Shown here in pieces: positions 24,624 to 32,883 of a stretch of DNA of 64,000 nucleotides. The translations under genes were made by a program, and so were the position numbers. Location: positions 186,001-250,000 of the forward strand of contig JAGXRK010000001.1 of assembly GCA_018335755.1 (NCBI GenBank), written 5' to 3'. The DNA is from Ignavibacterium sp. (GTDB lineage Bacteria; Bacteroidota; Ignavibacteria; Ignavibacteriales; Ignavibacteriaceae). Below the pieces are notes generated by a model. It worked only from the letters and a program-made list of their open reading frames with translations, was not told the origin of the DNA and made no database searches. The stretch's first letter is position 1; each line of letters begins with the position of its first letter.

Positions 24624-26744
24624 TTGAGCTTTTCTGTATTAAATATTGAAAATAAAAGACTTGAACTGCTTGGGGTTCTTGAAGATTCCAATTCTGCAAG
24701 AGCAAAACTCATTTATATAAATGAGTTTTTAAACTCGCTCCTAAAAACAAATAACAAACAAATTATAAATGCTTATTTAACCGAGTTTTCAGAAAAATAC
24801 TTTGAACTGATATCTTCCTTTGATCCCAATTGTATCAATCCGGATCTCACTCAAAAAATTATTTCTCAAGCTAAAGAAGTTTCTGATTATTTAGCTGACC
24901 CGGGGAGTGATAAAAAGTATATTGAGTCTTTGACTTTTCTTGAAACCAGGTATGCAGCGGTTAAAAAATATCTATCAGGGATGAATTATGATTTACTTCA
25001 GCCAAACTTTTACTTTCCGTTGTTGGAAGAACTTCAATTACCGCTTAATAGCTTTAAGTTGAGTCTGCTTGAGTCAGTTTCTATTCAAATAAAAAAATCT
25101 GAAGTTAAGAACAGCTTAAATATTATACCGAGTGAAAGAGAGCTTGAGTATAAAATTAAAGAGCAGGTTGAGAATTCCTGGCAGTTAGCAGTTGATTACC
25201 TGAAAAGGCAGGTCAGAAAGATATCACAGTTCCATGAGGTGGTTATTTCATTGGATAGCAAATGGGGAATAGTTCAGGGAAATTCACTTGGTGCTTCTCT
25301 GACACTTTCCTTTATAAAAGAACTGCTGAAATTTTATAATGCCCCGATTTTATTAAACTCTCCGAATGACGTTGCTTATACTGGCGGATTAGACCGGAAC
25401 GGAGCAATAACTTCAGTTTCAAATCCCTTAATTAAGAATAAAGTTGAAGCCGTATTTTATTCGGGGATAAAAACATTTGCAGTACCAAAAGAAAATGAAG
25501 CGGCAGCCCAGGAAATGTTAAATGAACTAAAACAAAAACATCCTGAAAGAAAATTGAAGATCATCGGGGTTGAGGATTTTGAAGACCTGATAAGTAGAAG
25601 GAATCTTGTTGATATAAAAAAAATCAATCCGGTTCTAAGAGGAGGAAAATTTGCACTTAAGCACTCCTTAAGTATTGTTCTGGTAATTGTGTTGATGGCA
25701 GTAATAAGCATATCAGGTTTAATTGATTTTGATGATAACCCTGCAACTTTAGTTTATGATAATCAGCAACTAAAAGTTTATAATAAAAACAAAAAATTAC
25801 TGTGGAGTGAAAAGGTTGGGAATTTTCCGTCATATGTGCTGGATGGACCTTTAGTAAAGAAACAATATGCTTTATTTACAGATGTGACAGGTGATGGGAA
25901 AAACGAAATCATTTTATCAAATAAATTATTTGGACAAAAAATGCATGATCCGGAATACAATAATATAATTTGTTATGATTACGCAAAACGACTCGTTTGG
26001 AAACATAACTTTTCTGAAGTTGTATCTACGAACACAATAACTTTTTCATCAGAATACAGAACCAAGTTTATTGGCAACTATGAATTAAATGACCGCAGAA
26101 TTCTTTTTGTTATAGCAAAGAACTATTATTTTCCATCAGCGGTATTCGGTATCGATATAGCGACCGGTGAACTTGCAACGGAGGTGTTCTGGCATTCAGG
26201 GCATCTTGATGAGGGTTTAATATACAAAGATTCTTCAGGTATTAGTGATAAATTAATAGTAGGTGGCGTTAACAATGGTTTTGAAAGTGCTTCATTTTCA
26301 GTTTTAGAGATTAGCAATTTAGCTGGACAAGCACCAGCCCCTCCCAATTATAGACTTCATAATATCCCGCAGGCTGAATTATTTGAATATATTCTTCTAC
26401 CGCCAAGTGATTATTCTTTCTTTAAAAATAGTCGTTATAATGCTGTAATTCAGGATCATTTAATATTCGAAGATAAGAAGATAAGAGTTGGTACTAACGA
26501 AGTGGCTGGTTTGGGAGAATCTGCATCAGTGATCTTTTATTATTTCAATCCGGATTTTTCAGTTAATTTCATTGAAACAGGTGATTCCTTTCAACACGAC
26601 AGAGACAAACTTGTAAAAGAAGGCAAACTTTCACCACCACTTACATACACACAAGAATATTTTGAAATACTTAAAAACAATATTAAGTATTTGGATGGGG
26701 ATAAGTTTGTTGGTAAGTCAGAATACTTCCTTAAAAGAAGATGA
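24624..26744 (+). CDS. Membrane-anchored Lon-like (S16) protease domain fused to a propeller-like ectodomain
   Basis: 706 residues; TTG start at 24624, because no ATG or GTG lies between the upstream stop (24609) and residue 120. Residues ~190-335 resemble the Lon proteolytic domain: GNSLGASLTL places a serine at 221 as nucleophile, AYTGGLDRNGAITSVSNPL matches Lon's TGE(I/V)..G.V.P(I)GG stretch, K271 fits the dyad lysine, and GIKTFAVPKENE is the next Lon motif. A single membrane helix spans ~349-366, preceded by basic residues, so the protease side should be cytoplasmic. The remainder is periplasmic, with an FG-GAP-like turn (TDVTGDGKNEIIL). There is no AAA+ module. N-terminal ~180 residues are helical and unrecognised. 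Confidence 0.65.
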   Translation: MSFSVLNIENKRLELLGVLEDSNSARAKLIYINEFLNSLLKTNNKQIINAYLTEFSEKYFELISSFDPNCINPDLTQKIISQAKEVSDYLADPGSDKKYIESLTFLETRYAAVKKYLSGMNYDLLQPNFYFPLLEELQLPLNSFKLSLLESVSIQIKKSEVKNSLNIIPSERELEYKIKEQVENSWQLAVDYLKRQVRKISQFHEVVISLDSKWGIVQGNSLGASLTLSFIKELLKFYNAPILLNSPNDVAYTGGLDRNGAITSVSNPLIKNKVEAVFYSGIKTFAVPKENEAAAQEMLNELKQKHPERKLKIIGVEDFEDLISRRNLVDIKKINPVLRGGKFALKHSLSIVLVIVLMAVISISGLIDFDDNPATLVYDNQQLKVYNKNKKLLWSEKVGNFPSYVLDGPLVKKQYALFTDVTGDGKNEIILSNKLFGQKMHDPEYNNIICYDYAKRLVWKHNFSEVVSTNTITFSSEYRTKFIGNYELNDRRILFVIAKNYYFPSAVFGIDIATGELATEVFWHSGHLDEGLIYKDSSGISDKLIVGGVNNGFESASFSVLEISNLAGQAPAPPNYRLHNIPQAELFEYILLPPSDYSFFKNSRYNAVIQDHLIFEDKKIRVGTNEVAGLGESASVIFYYFNPDFSVNFIETGDSFQHDRDKLVKEGKLSPPLTYTQEYFEILKNNIKYLDGDKFVGKSEYFLKRR

Positions 26745-26862
26745 AAAATGTTTGTTCGTATCAACTATTGTTTGTGCGCCAGCATAATTATTTTCTGAAT
26801 TTTGTCCCACGACTTTACTTTCTCACAAATTTTCATAACTTGCGGCAGTAATTATTCTTGCT

Positions 26863-27843
26863 ATGGAAGTCTTAGCCGCATTACAAACACTTGCTGAGGG
26901 TAAATATCAGCGTTCTACGGAGATTAATTTTCTCGTTGAGAAGACTTATTCTCTCGCTACCGGTTATCTGGGTTTGAATCACAAAAAAATCTTTAAACTG
27001 CTTCAAAAAGGAGAATACTGCATCAACGAAATAGCTATTGATGCAATTGCAATACTTTTTGTCCCTGATAAAGAAAAGAATATTATTCCATTAGCCAATT
27101 CATTTAAAAAATGGCATCCTCCAATTGAAACAGAAAATGATGCGCTCTACTTTTTAAACAGAATTGTTGCCGGTCGCATTGAACAGCATATTTTTTCTTC
27201 ACTTCGCGAATACGATCCGTTCTTTTCAAAAATATTAGACTCAGTTAACTACCTTGTTAAAACAGGCAATTATAAAAAAATATCTTTAGCCGGACGGTCT
27301 TGCATTATTGAAAAAGATGGATGTGATTTAAGAGGAAACATTATTGACTGTGAAGAATTTGACAAAATTCCGGTTTCAATACTGGCTGATAGGAAAAACC
27401 TCTTAAATTCGGTTTTTGAATATTTAAAAAACAGGACAGTGTTTTCAGCAGTGATACCAATTAACCTGCTGGTGTACAGAATAAAGCACATCAATTTCTC
27501 GGAGTATGTTGCTCAATTTAATCCATCTGTTAGAACAAAGGATTTTGAAATTGAGGAATTCACAAGTTTTGGATTTAACACTGCAAAAATCAAATTGGAA
27601 TTATCCTATTTGCAAAAGGGAAAGCTAAATGAATTCGAAAGCACTTGTATCAGTAATGCGCTTAAAGATATGTCAAAAGATCTGTCGGATGGAGGAATTA
27701 GTCCAGGAATGTATGAATATTTAACGGTTTATATGAAAGATCTTGACAAAGAACAATACTTGACAAAATATCACAATATTCTTGAATACCTGGTTAAAGT
27801 GATGAAAAACACTATCGCAGAAAAACTTTCGCAGGAAAATTAA
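26863..27843 (+). CDS. Unknown helical protein of the dnaG-recQ cluster
   Basis: 326 residues from the ATG at 26863. No signal peptide or membrane segment, so cytoplasmic. The sequence is mostly helical. The N-terminal ~150 residues (INEIAIDAIAILFVP, then RIVAGRIEQHIFSSLREYDP) faintly recall a sigma-factor-like protein type from related genomes, but I cannot confirm it. The rest has no motif I know. It lies 118 bases after the Lon-like gene and 71 before the next unknown gene, all on one strand. Function unknown. Confidence 0.65.
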   Translation: MEVLAALQTLAEGKYQRSTEINFLVEKTYSLATGYLGLNHKKIFKLLQKGEYCINEIAIDAIAILFVPDKEKNIIPLANSFKKWHPPIETENDALYFLNRIVAGRIEQHIFSSLREYDPFFSKILDSVNYLVKTGNYKKISLAGRSCIIEKDGCDLRGNIIDCEEFDKIPVSILADRKNLLNSVFEYLKNRTVFSAVIPINLLVYRIKHINFSEYVAQFNPSVRTKDFEIEEFTSFGFNTAKIKLELSYLQKGKLNEFESTCISNALKDMSKDLSDGGISPGMYEYLTVYMKDLDKEQYLTKYHNILEYLVKVMKNTIAEKLSQEN

Positions 27844-27914
27844 TTTTTTCCGAAATGAATTTTTTTACTTCTATTATACTCATAGATTTATAACAAGTTG
27901 GAAATTTAATTATA

Positions 27915-28439
27915 ATGGTAACTGAACAGGACATATTTAACTTAATCTTTTTTCCGCACCTCATTGATGCTGAGAAAAAATTTATTATTGAGAGTTCACC
28001 TGAGTATAAATATCTTTTGGATTTTTATAGAAACATAAAAACTGAAACAGAAAAGCCAATAAGCGAAAAAGTAAAACACGATCTCTCTGTAAAAATTAAT
28101 ATCTACAATCACATCCGTTTTTTTCGTTTGAAAAAAGTTGATGAGAGTAAACCGTCCAGGAAAAGAGAATTTGTGGTACTTGCTGCTGCCTCTGAAAATG
28201 AAAAAACGGCTGTTGTAGCAAAATCATTTCTTGATGAAAATAATAAGTATCTTATACGTGTTATAAAAACCAAAGACATTACAAAAATTTACTCATTCTC
28301 CTCGGATGAACAGGAAATTCAGAACTTCAAAATTAAATTACTGCCCTCCGGTAAAGAATTTTTAATGAAAGATAACTCTGCTCCGTTGGAAATAAAAGAA
28401 GACATTGAATTTGAAGAAGTGCACCTTGAGCTGATTTAG
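27915..28439 (+). CDS. Unknown 174-residue protein of the dnaG-recQ cluster
   Basis: The N-terminal ~70 residues are helical (VTEQDIFNLIFFPHLIDAEK, then SPEYKYLLDFYRNIK), vaguely like the N-terminal part of anti-sigma proteins but without the HxxxCxxC zinc motif or a membrane helix. The C-terminal ~90 residues look beta-rich (REFVVLAAASENE, YLIRVIKTKDITKIYSF). No family recognised. Third gene of the cluster, 107 bases before recQ. Function unknown. Confidence 0.62.
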   Translation: MVTEQDIFNLIFFPHLIDAEKKFIIESSPEYKYLLDFYRNIKTETEKPISEKVKHDLSVKINIYNHIRFFRLKKVDESKPSRKREFVVLAAASENEKTAVVAKSFLDENNKYLIRVIKTKDITKIYSFSSDEQEIQNFKIKLLPSGKEFLMKDNSAPLEIKEDIEFEEVHLELI

Positions 28440-28546
28440 AATAGCTCGTTCTTTATGTTTTTTATTTTATTCTTCTTTCCATAACTTCGCATCAAATTAA
28501 ATTTAAAAATACGTCTGTTGTCATTTAATTTTTGACTTTCATTAAA

Positions 28547-30712
28547 ATGCAAAAAGCTCATCAAATACTGAAAACCGTTTTCGGATTTGATTCTTTCAGA
28601 CCACTGCAGGAAGAAATAATTATTAATATCCTGTCAAAAAAAGATTCGCTTGTGATTATGCCGACAGGCGGAGGAAAATCTCTTTGTTACCAGATTCCCG
28701 CTTTATTATTTGATGGCTTAACAATAGTAATTTCCCCGCTGATATCACTTATGAAAGACCAGGTTGAACAACTCAGACAGATTGGAGTTGAAACTTCATT
28801 ATTAAACAGCTCGCTCTCACAGGGTGAGTACAATAAAAATTATAATAGTGTGTTGAATAAAAAAGCTAAGCTGCTCTACATCGCACCCGAATCACTTCAG
28901 AAAAATGAGATTATAAGTCTGCTCAAAAATGTAAAGGTCGATTGCATAACCGTTGATGAAGCTCACTGCATTTCTGAATGGGGACATGATTTCAGGAAGG
29001 ATTATCGTCAGCTTGGCAGCTTCAGGAAAGGTTTTCGAAGTGCTGTTTGTATCGGACTTACCGCAACTGCAACTCCACGGGTTCAGGATGATATTATTAA
29101 AAATCTGAATATGTCCGGTCATAAAAAATTTATTGCCAGCTTTAACCGCGAGAATTTATTTCTGCAGATTATCCCTAAAAGAAAACCATTCGATCAAACA
29201 GTCGCATTCCTGAATGAACATAAGAATCAGTCAGGAATTATTTATTGCTTTTCACGGAAACAGGTGGAAAGTCTTCACGAAGATTTGTCTGATCTCGGTT
29301 TTTCCACAAAGCCATATCACGCAGGTTTACCGGATGATGAAAGGAATAAAAACCAGGATCTGTTTATTAAAGATGAAGTGCAGATAATAATCGCAACAAT
29401 TGCATTTGGAATGGGAATAAATAAATCCAATGTACGGTTCGTGCTTCATTATGATCTTCCTAAAAACATTGAATCATATTACCAGGAAATCGGCAGATCG
29501 GGTCGTGATGGTGTGCGTGCTGATTGTCTTTTACTTTTTGGCTATGGTGATATTTCTAAGATAAATTATTTCATAGATCAGAAGGAAGACCCGGTTGAAA
29601 GACGTTCGGCTGAAATGCATCTTCAGGCAATGGTACAATACGCCGAAACGGAAGTATGCCGCAGACTACCCTTGATAAAATATTTCGGTGAAAACTACAC
29701 TGAAGATTATTGCGGTATGTGCGATAACTGTACAATTGATGAAAAAGAAAGTGTTGATGTTACCATAAATGCTCAGAAGTTCTTATCGGCTATAAAACGA
29801 ACCGGCGAAGTGTTCGGTGTAAATTATATTATTGATGTTTTATGCGGTGCTGAATCCGACAGAATTTTCAGCAACGGTCATCAGAACTTAAGCGTGTATG
29901 GTGTTGGTAAGGAATTAAATAAAAAACAATGGCAGATACTTGCACATCAGTTCATCAGGAAAGAACTTATCAGAAGGGATAATGAATTCGGCAGCCTGAA
30001 ACTAAATGAATCTGCAAATGATGTTCTCTTCAAGAATAAAAAGATATCCGGATTTATTAAACAACCTGAAGTTTCCAGAAAGAAACTTAAGATTACTGAT
30101 GAAGGTTATGATAAAAATCTTTTTGAACTTCTCAGAGCTGAAAGAAAGTATATTGCAGATTCACACAACATTCCGCCATTCGTAATCTTCTCCGATGCTT
30201 CACTTATACAAATGGCAAAAGATTTCCCGGTGAATGAGGGCGAATTTTTAAGAATTTCCGGCGTCGGAGTGAACAAACTTGAACGTTATGGCAAGGTGTT
30301 TATACCAATTATAAAAAAATATGCCGATAAGTACAGAACCGGAAGTAAAAGTTTGAAAATAAAAACCCGGAAAAGAGGTTCACGTATTGATAAACCCCGG
30401 CATATTCAAGTTGGTGATTCTTATAATGATGGAAAGTCAATTAAAGAACTTGAGGAAGAGTTCAATGTAAAAACACAAACTATAATCAGTCATCTTGTAA
30501 GATATACAGCTGAAGGTCGTTCTGTAAGAACAAATGGATTAGCTGAAATGCTGACAGTTGATAAAAAGCATCATAAAAAAGTATTTGAACATTTTAATAT
30601 GGAAGGAACGCAGCAATTAAGTCCTGCCTTTGAAAAATTTAGTCAGGAAATCTCCTATCTGGATTTGCATATACTGAAGCTTATCTATCTTAACAATAAT
30701 ATGAAAAAATGA
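28547..30712 (+). CDS. recQ: ATP-dependent DNA helicase RecQ
   Basis: 721 residues from the ATG at 28547 (an in-frame TTG at 28532 is less likely). Helicase motifs: GFDSFRPLQ (motif 0), MPTGGGKSLCYQIPA (Walker A), VDEAHCISEWGHDFR (DEAH box), QEIGRSGRDG (motif VI). The RecQ zinc-binding cysteines follow (DYCGMCDNC), then a winged helix and an HRDC domain (LLRAERKYIADSHNIPPFVIF). A C-terminal helix-turn-helix-like extension (SIKELEEEFNVKTQTIISHL) is of the RQC-associated type. 3'-5' helicase of recombination repair. Confidence 0.96.
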   Translation: MQKAHQILKTVFGFDSFRPLQEEIIINILSKKDSLVIMPTGGGKSLCYQIPALLFDGLTIVISPLISLMKDQVEQLRQIGVETSLLNSSLSQGEYNKNYNSVLNKKAKLLYIAPESLQKNEIISLLKNVKVDCITVDEAHCISEWGHDFRKDYRQLGSFRKGFRSAVCIGLTATATPRVQDDIIKNLNMSGHKKFIASFNRENLFLQIIPKRKPFDQTVAFLNEHKNQSGIIYCFSRKQVESLHEDLSDLGFSTKPYHAGLPDDERNKNQDLFIKDEVQIIIATIAFGMGINKSNVRFVLHYDLPKNIESYYQEIGRSGRDGVRADCLLLFGYGDISKINYFIDQKEDPVERRSAEMHLQAMVQYAETEVCRRLPLIKYFGENYTEDYCGMCDNCTIDEKESVDVTINAQKFLSAIKRTGEVFGVNYIIDVLCGAESDRIFSNGHQNLSVYGVGKELNKKQWQILAHQFIRKELIRRDNEFGSLKLNESANDVLFKNKKISGFIKQPEVSRKKLKITDEGYDKNLFELLRAERKYIADSHNIPPFVIFSDASLIQMAKDFPVNEGEFLRISGVGVNKLERYGKVFIPIIKKYADKYRTGSKSLKIKTRKRGSRIDKPRHIQVGDSYNDGKSIKELEEEFNVKTQTIISHLVRYTAEGRSVRTNGLAEMLTVDKKHHKKVFEHFNMEGTQQLSPAFEKFSQEISYLDLHILKLIYLNNNMKK

Positions 30713-30820
30713 AATCGTTTGATAAATGAATAGGTCTTCCTCTTTGTTAACAATCACTCTTTATTTAACTTCGCAATGAAATAAAATCTTTAATCCATTT
30801 TTTTACTTTTAATTTTTTAA

Positions 30821-31045
30821 ATGAATTACCGACAGGCAAAAACAGGCAGGCTGATGATAGAGATCCTTCCGGATAAATGTGACTTCTGCGGATGCTGCGT
30901 TGGTGTTTGCCCTGAAGATGCAATAGAAATGAAAGAAGCGGAAATTTTTATTATCGATCCGCGATGTACTAATTGTGCAAAGTGTGTGTGGTCGTGTCCT
31001 ATTGAAGTTATTAAGTTTAATAAGGAAGGGTTATTGGTAAAGTGA
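30821..31045 (+). CDS. Two-cluster 4Fe-4S ferredoxin
   Basis: 74 residues with two CxxCxxCxxxCP motifs: CDFCGCCVGVCPED, which has an extra Cys, and CTNCAKCVWSCP. It should carry two 4Fe-4S clusters and act as a cytoplasmic low-potential electron carrier. It lies upstream of a geranylgeranyl-reductase-family flavoprotein on the same strand; such enzymes in archaea can use ferredoxin, so an electron-donor partnership is plausible. The two genes are now separated by a repeat-framed four-helix-bundle cassette. Confidence 0.92.
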   Translation: MNYRQAKTGRLMIEILPDKCDFCGCCVGVCPEDAIEMKEAEIFIIDPRCTNCAKCVWSCPIEVIKFNKEGLLVK

Positions 31046-31067
31046 GGTTTCGGTATTTGGTTGAAAA

Positions 31068-31094
31068 TCTGCAGTCTGCAGTCCTCAGTCAGCA
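31068..31094. repeat. Left inverted repeat of the four-helix-bundle cassette
   Basis: 27 bases starting TCTGCAGTCTGCAGTCC; inverse complement of 31497-31523 with five mismatches. It consists of near-tandem CAGTC/TCAGTC units. Confidence 0.6.
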
Positions 31095-31126
31095 GTCCAC
31101 AAATTATAATAATTTAGGAATATAAG

Positions 31127-31489
31127 ATGAGCACTTTTAGAGATTTAAAAGTATATCAAAAAGCATTTAAGCTGGCAATGGATATTTTTCATTTAACCAA
31201 ATCTTTTCCTGATGAAGAGAAGTATGGATTAACTTCACAAATACGAAAATCCTCAAGAAGTGTTTGTTTATAAATTGGTGAAGCATATAGAAAAAGAAAA
31301 TATCCCGCTCATTTTATTTCCAAATCAACTGATGCCGATATGGAAAACTCCGAAACTCAGGTTTGGTTAGATTTTTCTTTGAGTTGTAAATACATTAACC
31401 GTGAAACTTATAATGATTACTTAAAACGAACTGAAGAAGTTGGCAAAATGTTAAATCACATGATCGAAAATCCAGAAAAGTATAAATAA
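31127..31489 (+). pseudogene. Four-helix-bundle (S23/IVP-type) protein, interrupted by a stop codon
   Basis: Reading from the ATG at 31127 gives MSTFRDLKVYQKAFKLAMDI and, after an in-frame TAA at 31271-31273 (codon 49), IGEAYRKRKYP onward to a normal end, 120 codons in all. Intact family members usually have an Ala-Asn before IxEA; here the site reads Leu-stop. The family comprises the 23S rRNA intervening-sequence proteins and free-standing relatives, all of unknown function. The rest of the frame is undamaged, so the lesion is recent, or a base error, or the protein is made as two pieces. It sits inside an inverted-repeat cassette between ferredoxin and the flavoprotein. Confidence 0.8.
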
Positions 31490-31496
31490 AATGATT

Positions 31497-31523
31497 TGCC
31501 AACTGAGGACTGTAGACTGAGGA
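31497..31523. repeat. Right inverted repeat of the four-helix-bundle cassette
   Basis: 27 bases, TGCCAACTGAGGACTGTAGA onward; inverse complement of 31068-31094 (22/27). Confidence 0.6.
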
Positions 31524-31571
31524 CTTCTCAAGTAGATTGAAAATCATGAATAATATTAAAAGACTAAAAAA

Positions 31572-32738
31572 CTGAAAAAAAATTACGACATAATAGTAGT
31601 CGGTGCCGGACCAGCCGGAAGCATGGCTGCACGTTTTGCTGCTGAGCAGGGTGTTTCCGTACTGATGCTGGAAAAGGACCGTGATGTTGGTTACCCAGTT
31701 CGCTGCGGTGAAGCCATCAGCAAGCCGGGTGTGGAAGAATTTATTCCAAGTGATGATAAATGGATTGCTGCTAAGATAAGTAAGTTTTCATTTAATGCAC
31801 CGGATGGTTCGGAAGTTATTATTGATTTCGGTGAAGCTGGCTATGTACTTGAGCGCAGAATTTTTGATTATGAACTTGCCCGTACTGCAGCAGATGCCGG
31901 AACAGAAATTCTAACTCGTGCTTATGTTAACAATCTGATTTTTGATAACGGCAAAGTAAGCGGAGTAAAATATGAGTATCAGGGCGAACAATACGAAGTT
32001 AAAGCTAAAGTTGTTATTGCTGCAGACGGAGTTGAATCCAGAGTCGGCCGCTGGGCAGGATTAAAAACTCACATTGATTTCCGTGATATGGAAAGTGCTG
32101 TTCAGATTACTGCAGCAAACATTCCTGTAGATCAGAATACATTATACTTTTATTTCGGACAGGAATATGCCCCGCAAGGTTACTTCTGGATTTTTCCTAA
32201 AGGGCATAACAAAGCGAATATCGGACTTGGAGTAAGCGGATTAATAGGCAAGAAAAAATCTGCACAATCATTTCTTGATGATTTTATGAATAAGCATTAT
32301 CCTAATGCTCCTGTGTTGACAAAGATTGCCGGCGGTGTTCCATGCTCTGTTACTCTTGATAAAATTTCAGGACCGGGAATAATGCTTGTCGGTGATGCGG
32401 CTCGACAGGTTAATCCGTTAAGCGGAGGAGGAATTGCAAGCGGAATGATCGGTGGAAAAATAGCCGGCAAAATTGCAGCAGAAGCAATTAAGATGAATAA
32501 GTTAGATCATATTTTAACTTATGATAAAGCCTGGCATGACCGACTTGGGAAACGCCACGAAACTTTTAACCGCATTAAGGAAGGAATTTACAATTTTTCG
32601 GATGATAAGTTTAACAGCATTGCACATTCTGTTTTGAAGATACCGGTTGAAAAAAGAACACTTGGAAAAGTATTTACTACAGCATTAATGAATAATCCTT
32701 CCCTTCTTGTAGATATAGCAAAAGTATTTATCATATAA
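31572..32738 (+). CDS. Geranylgeranyl reductase family FAD-dependent oxidoreductase, unusual start
   Basis: About 388 residues. The dinucleotide motif VVGAGPAGS lies just upstream of the first in-frame ATG (31623), so the real protein must begin earlier. The only candidate in frame is CTG at 31572; the frame closes at 31557. An out-of-frame ATG at 31546 would join this frame if one base were added in the A-rich tract, giving MNNIKRLKK. Other motifs: PVRCGEAISKPG, typical of the GGR family, and LVGDAARQVNPLSGGGI. Reduces prenyl double bonds using FAD, possibly with ferredoxin from the nearby gene. Substrate unknown (quinone tail or lipid). Confidence 0.85.
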   Translation: MKKNYDIIVVGAGPAGSMAARFAAEQGVSVLMLEKDRDVGYPVRCGEAISKPGVEEFIPSDDKWIAAKISKFSFNAPDGSEVIIDFGEAGYVLERRIFDYELARTAADAGTEILTRAYVNNLIFDNGKVSGVKYEYQGEQYEVKAKVVIAADGVESRVGRWAGLKTHIDFRDMESAVQITAANIPVDQNTLYFYFGQEYAPQGYFWIFPKGHNKANIGLGVSGLIGKKKSAQSFLDDFMNKHYPNAPVLTKIAGGVPCSVTLDKISGPGIMLVGDAARQVNPLSGGGIASGMIGGKIAGKIAAEAIKMNKLDHILTYDKAWHDRLGKRHETFNRIKEGIYNFSDDKFNSIAHSVLKIPVEKRTLGKVFTTALMNNPSLLVDIAKVFII

Positions 32739-32883
32739 ATTACGTATTTATTTCCATTTAGAATTCACCGCGTTTATTTTAAACATATAAAGTTTTTACA
32801 ATACCGTTTAATTTTCTATGTAAAGTTAGCTCAGCATATGAACTAGTTTCTTTTATGATTTCACTTAAAACCGGAGACCTTTT

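Larger units (their letters stand above)
31061..31545. mobile_element. Four-helix-bundle gene cassette with inverted repeats and 9-bp direct repeats
   Basis: Inverted repeats at 31068-31094 and 31497-31523 (22/27 identical), built of CAGTC-type units, flank a decayed four-helix-bundle gene. TTGAAAATC occurs at 31061-31069 and 31537-31545 like a target duplication, though 13 bases separate the second copy from the right repeat. Joining the outer flanks gives GGTTGAAAATCATGAA, identical to the bases upstream of the sirtuin gene (42600-42615). No transposase. Mobility is inferred. Confidence 0.5.

Noticed and set aside
28532..28546. TTG start for recQ
   Set aside because: The in-frame ATG at 28547 starts the conserved region; the extra five residues have no support.
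31537..31545. Perfect transposon-style target duplication for the cassette
   Set aside because: The second TTGAAAATC is 13 bases away from the right inverted repeat, so it is only suggestive.
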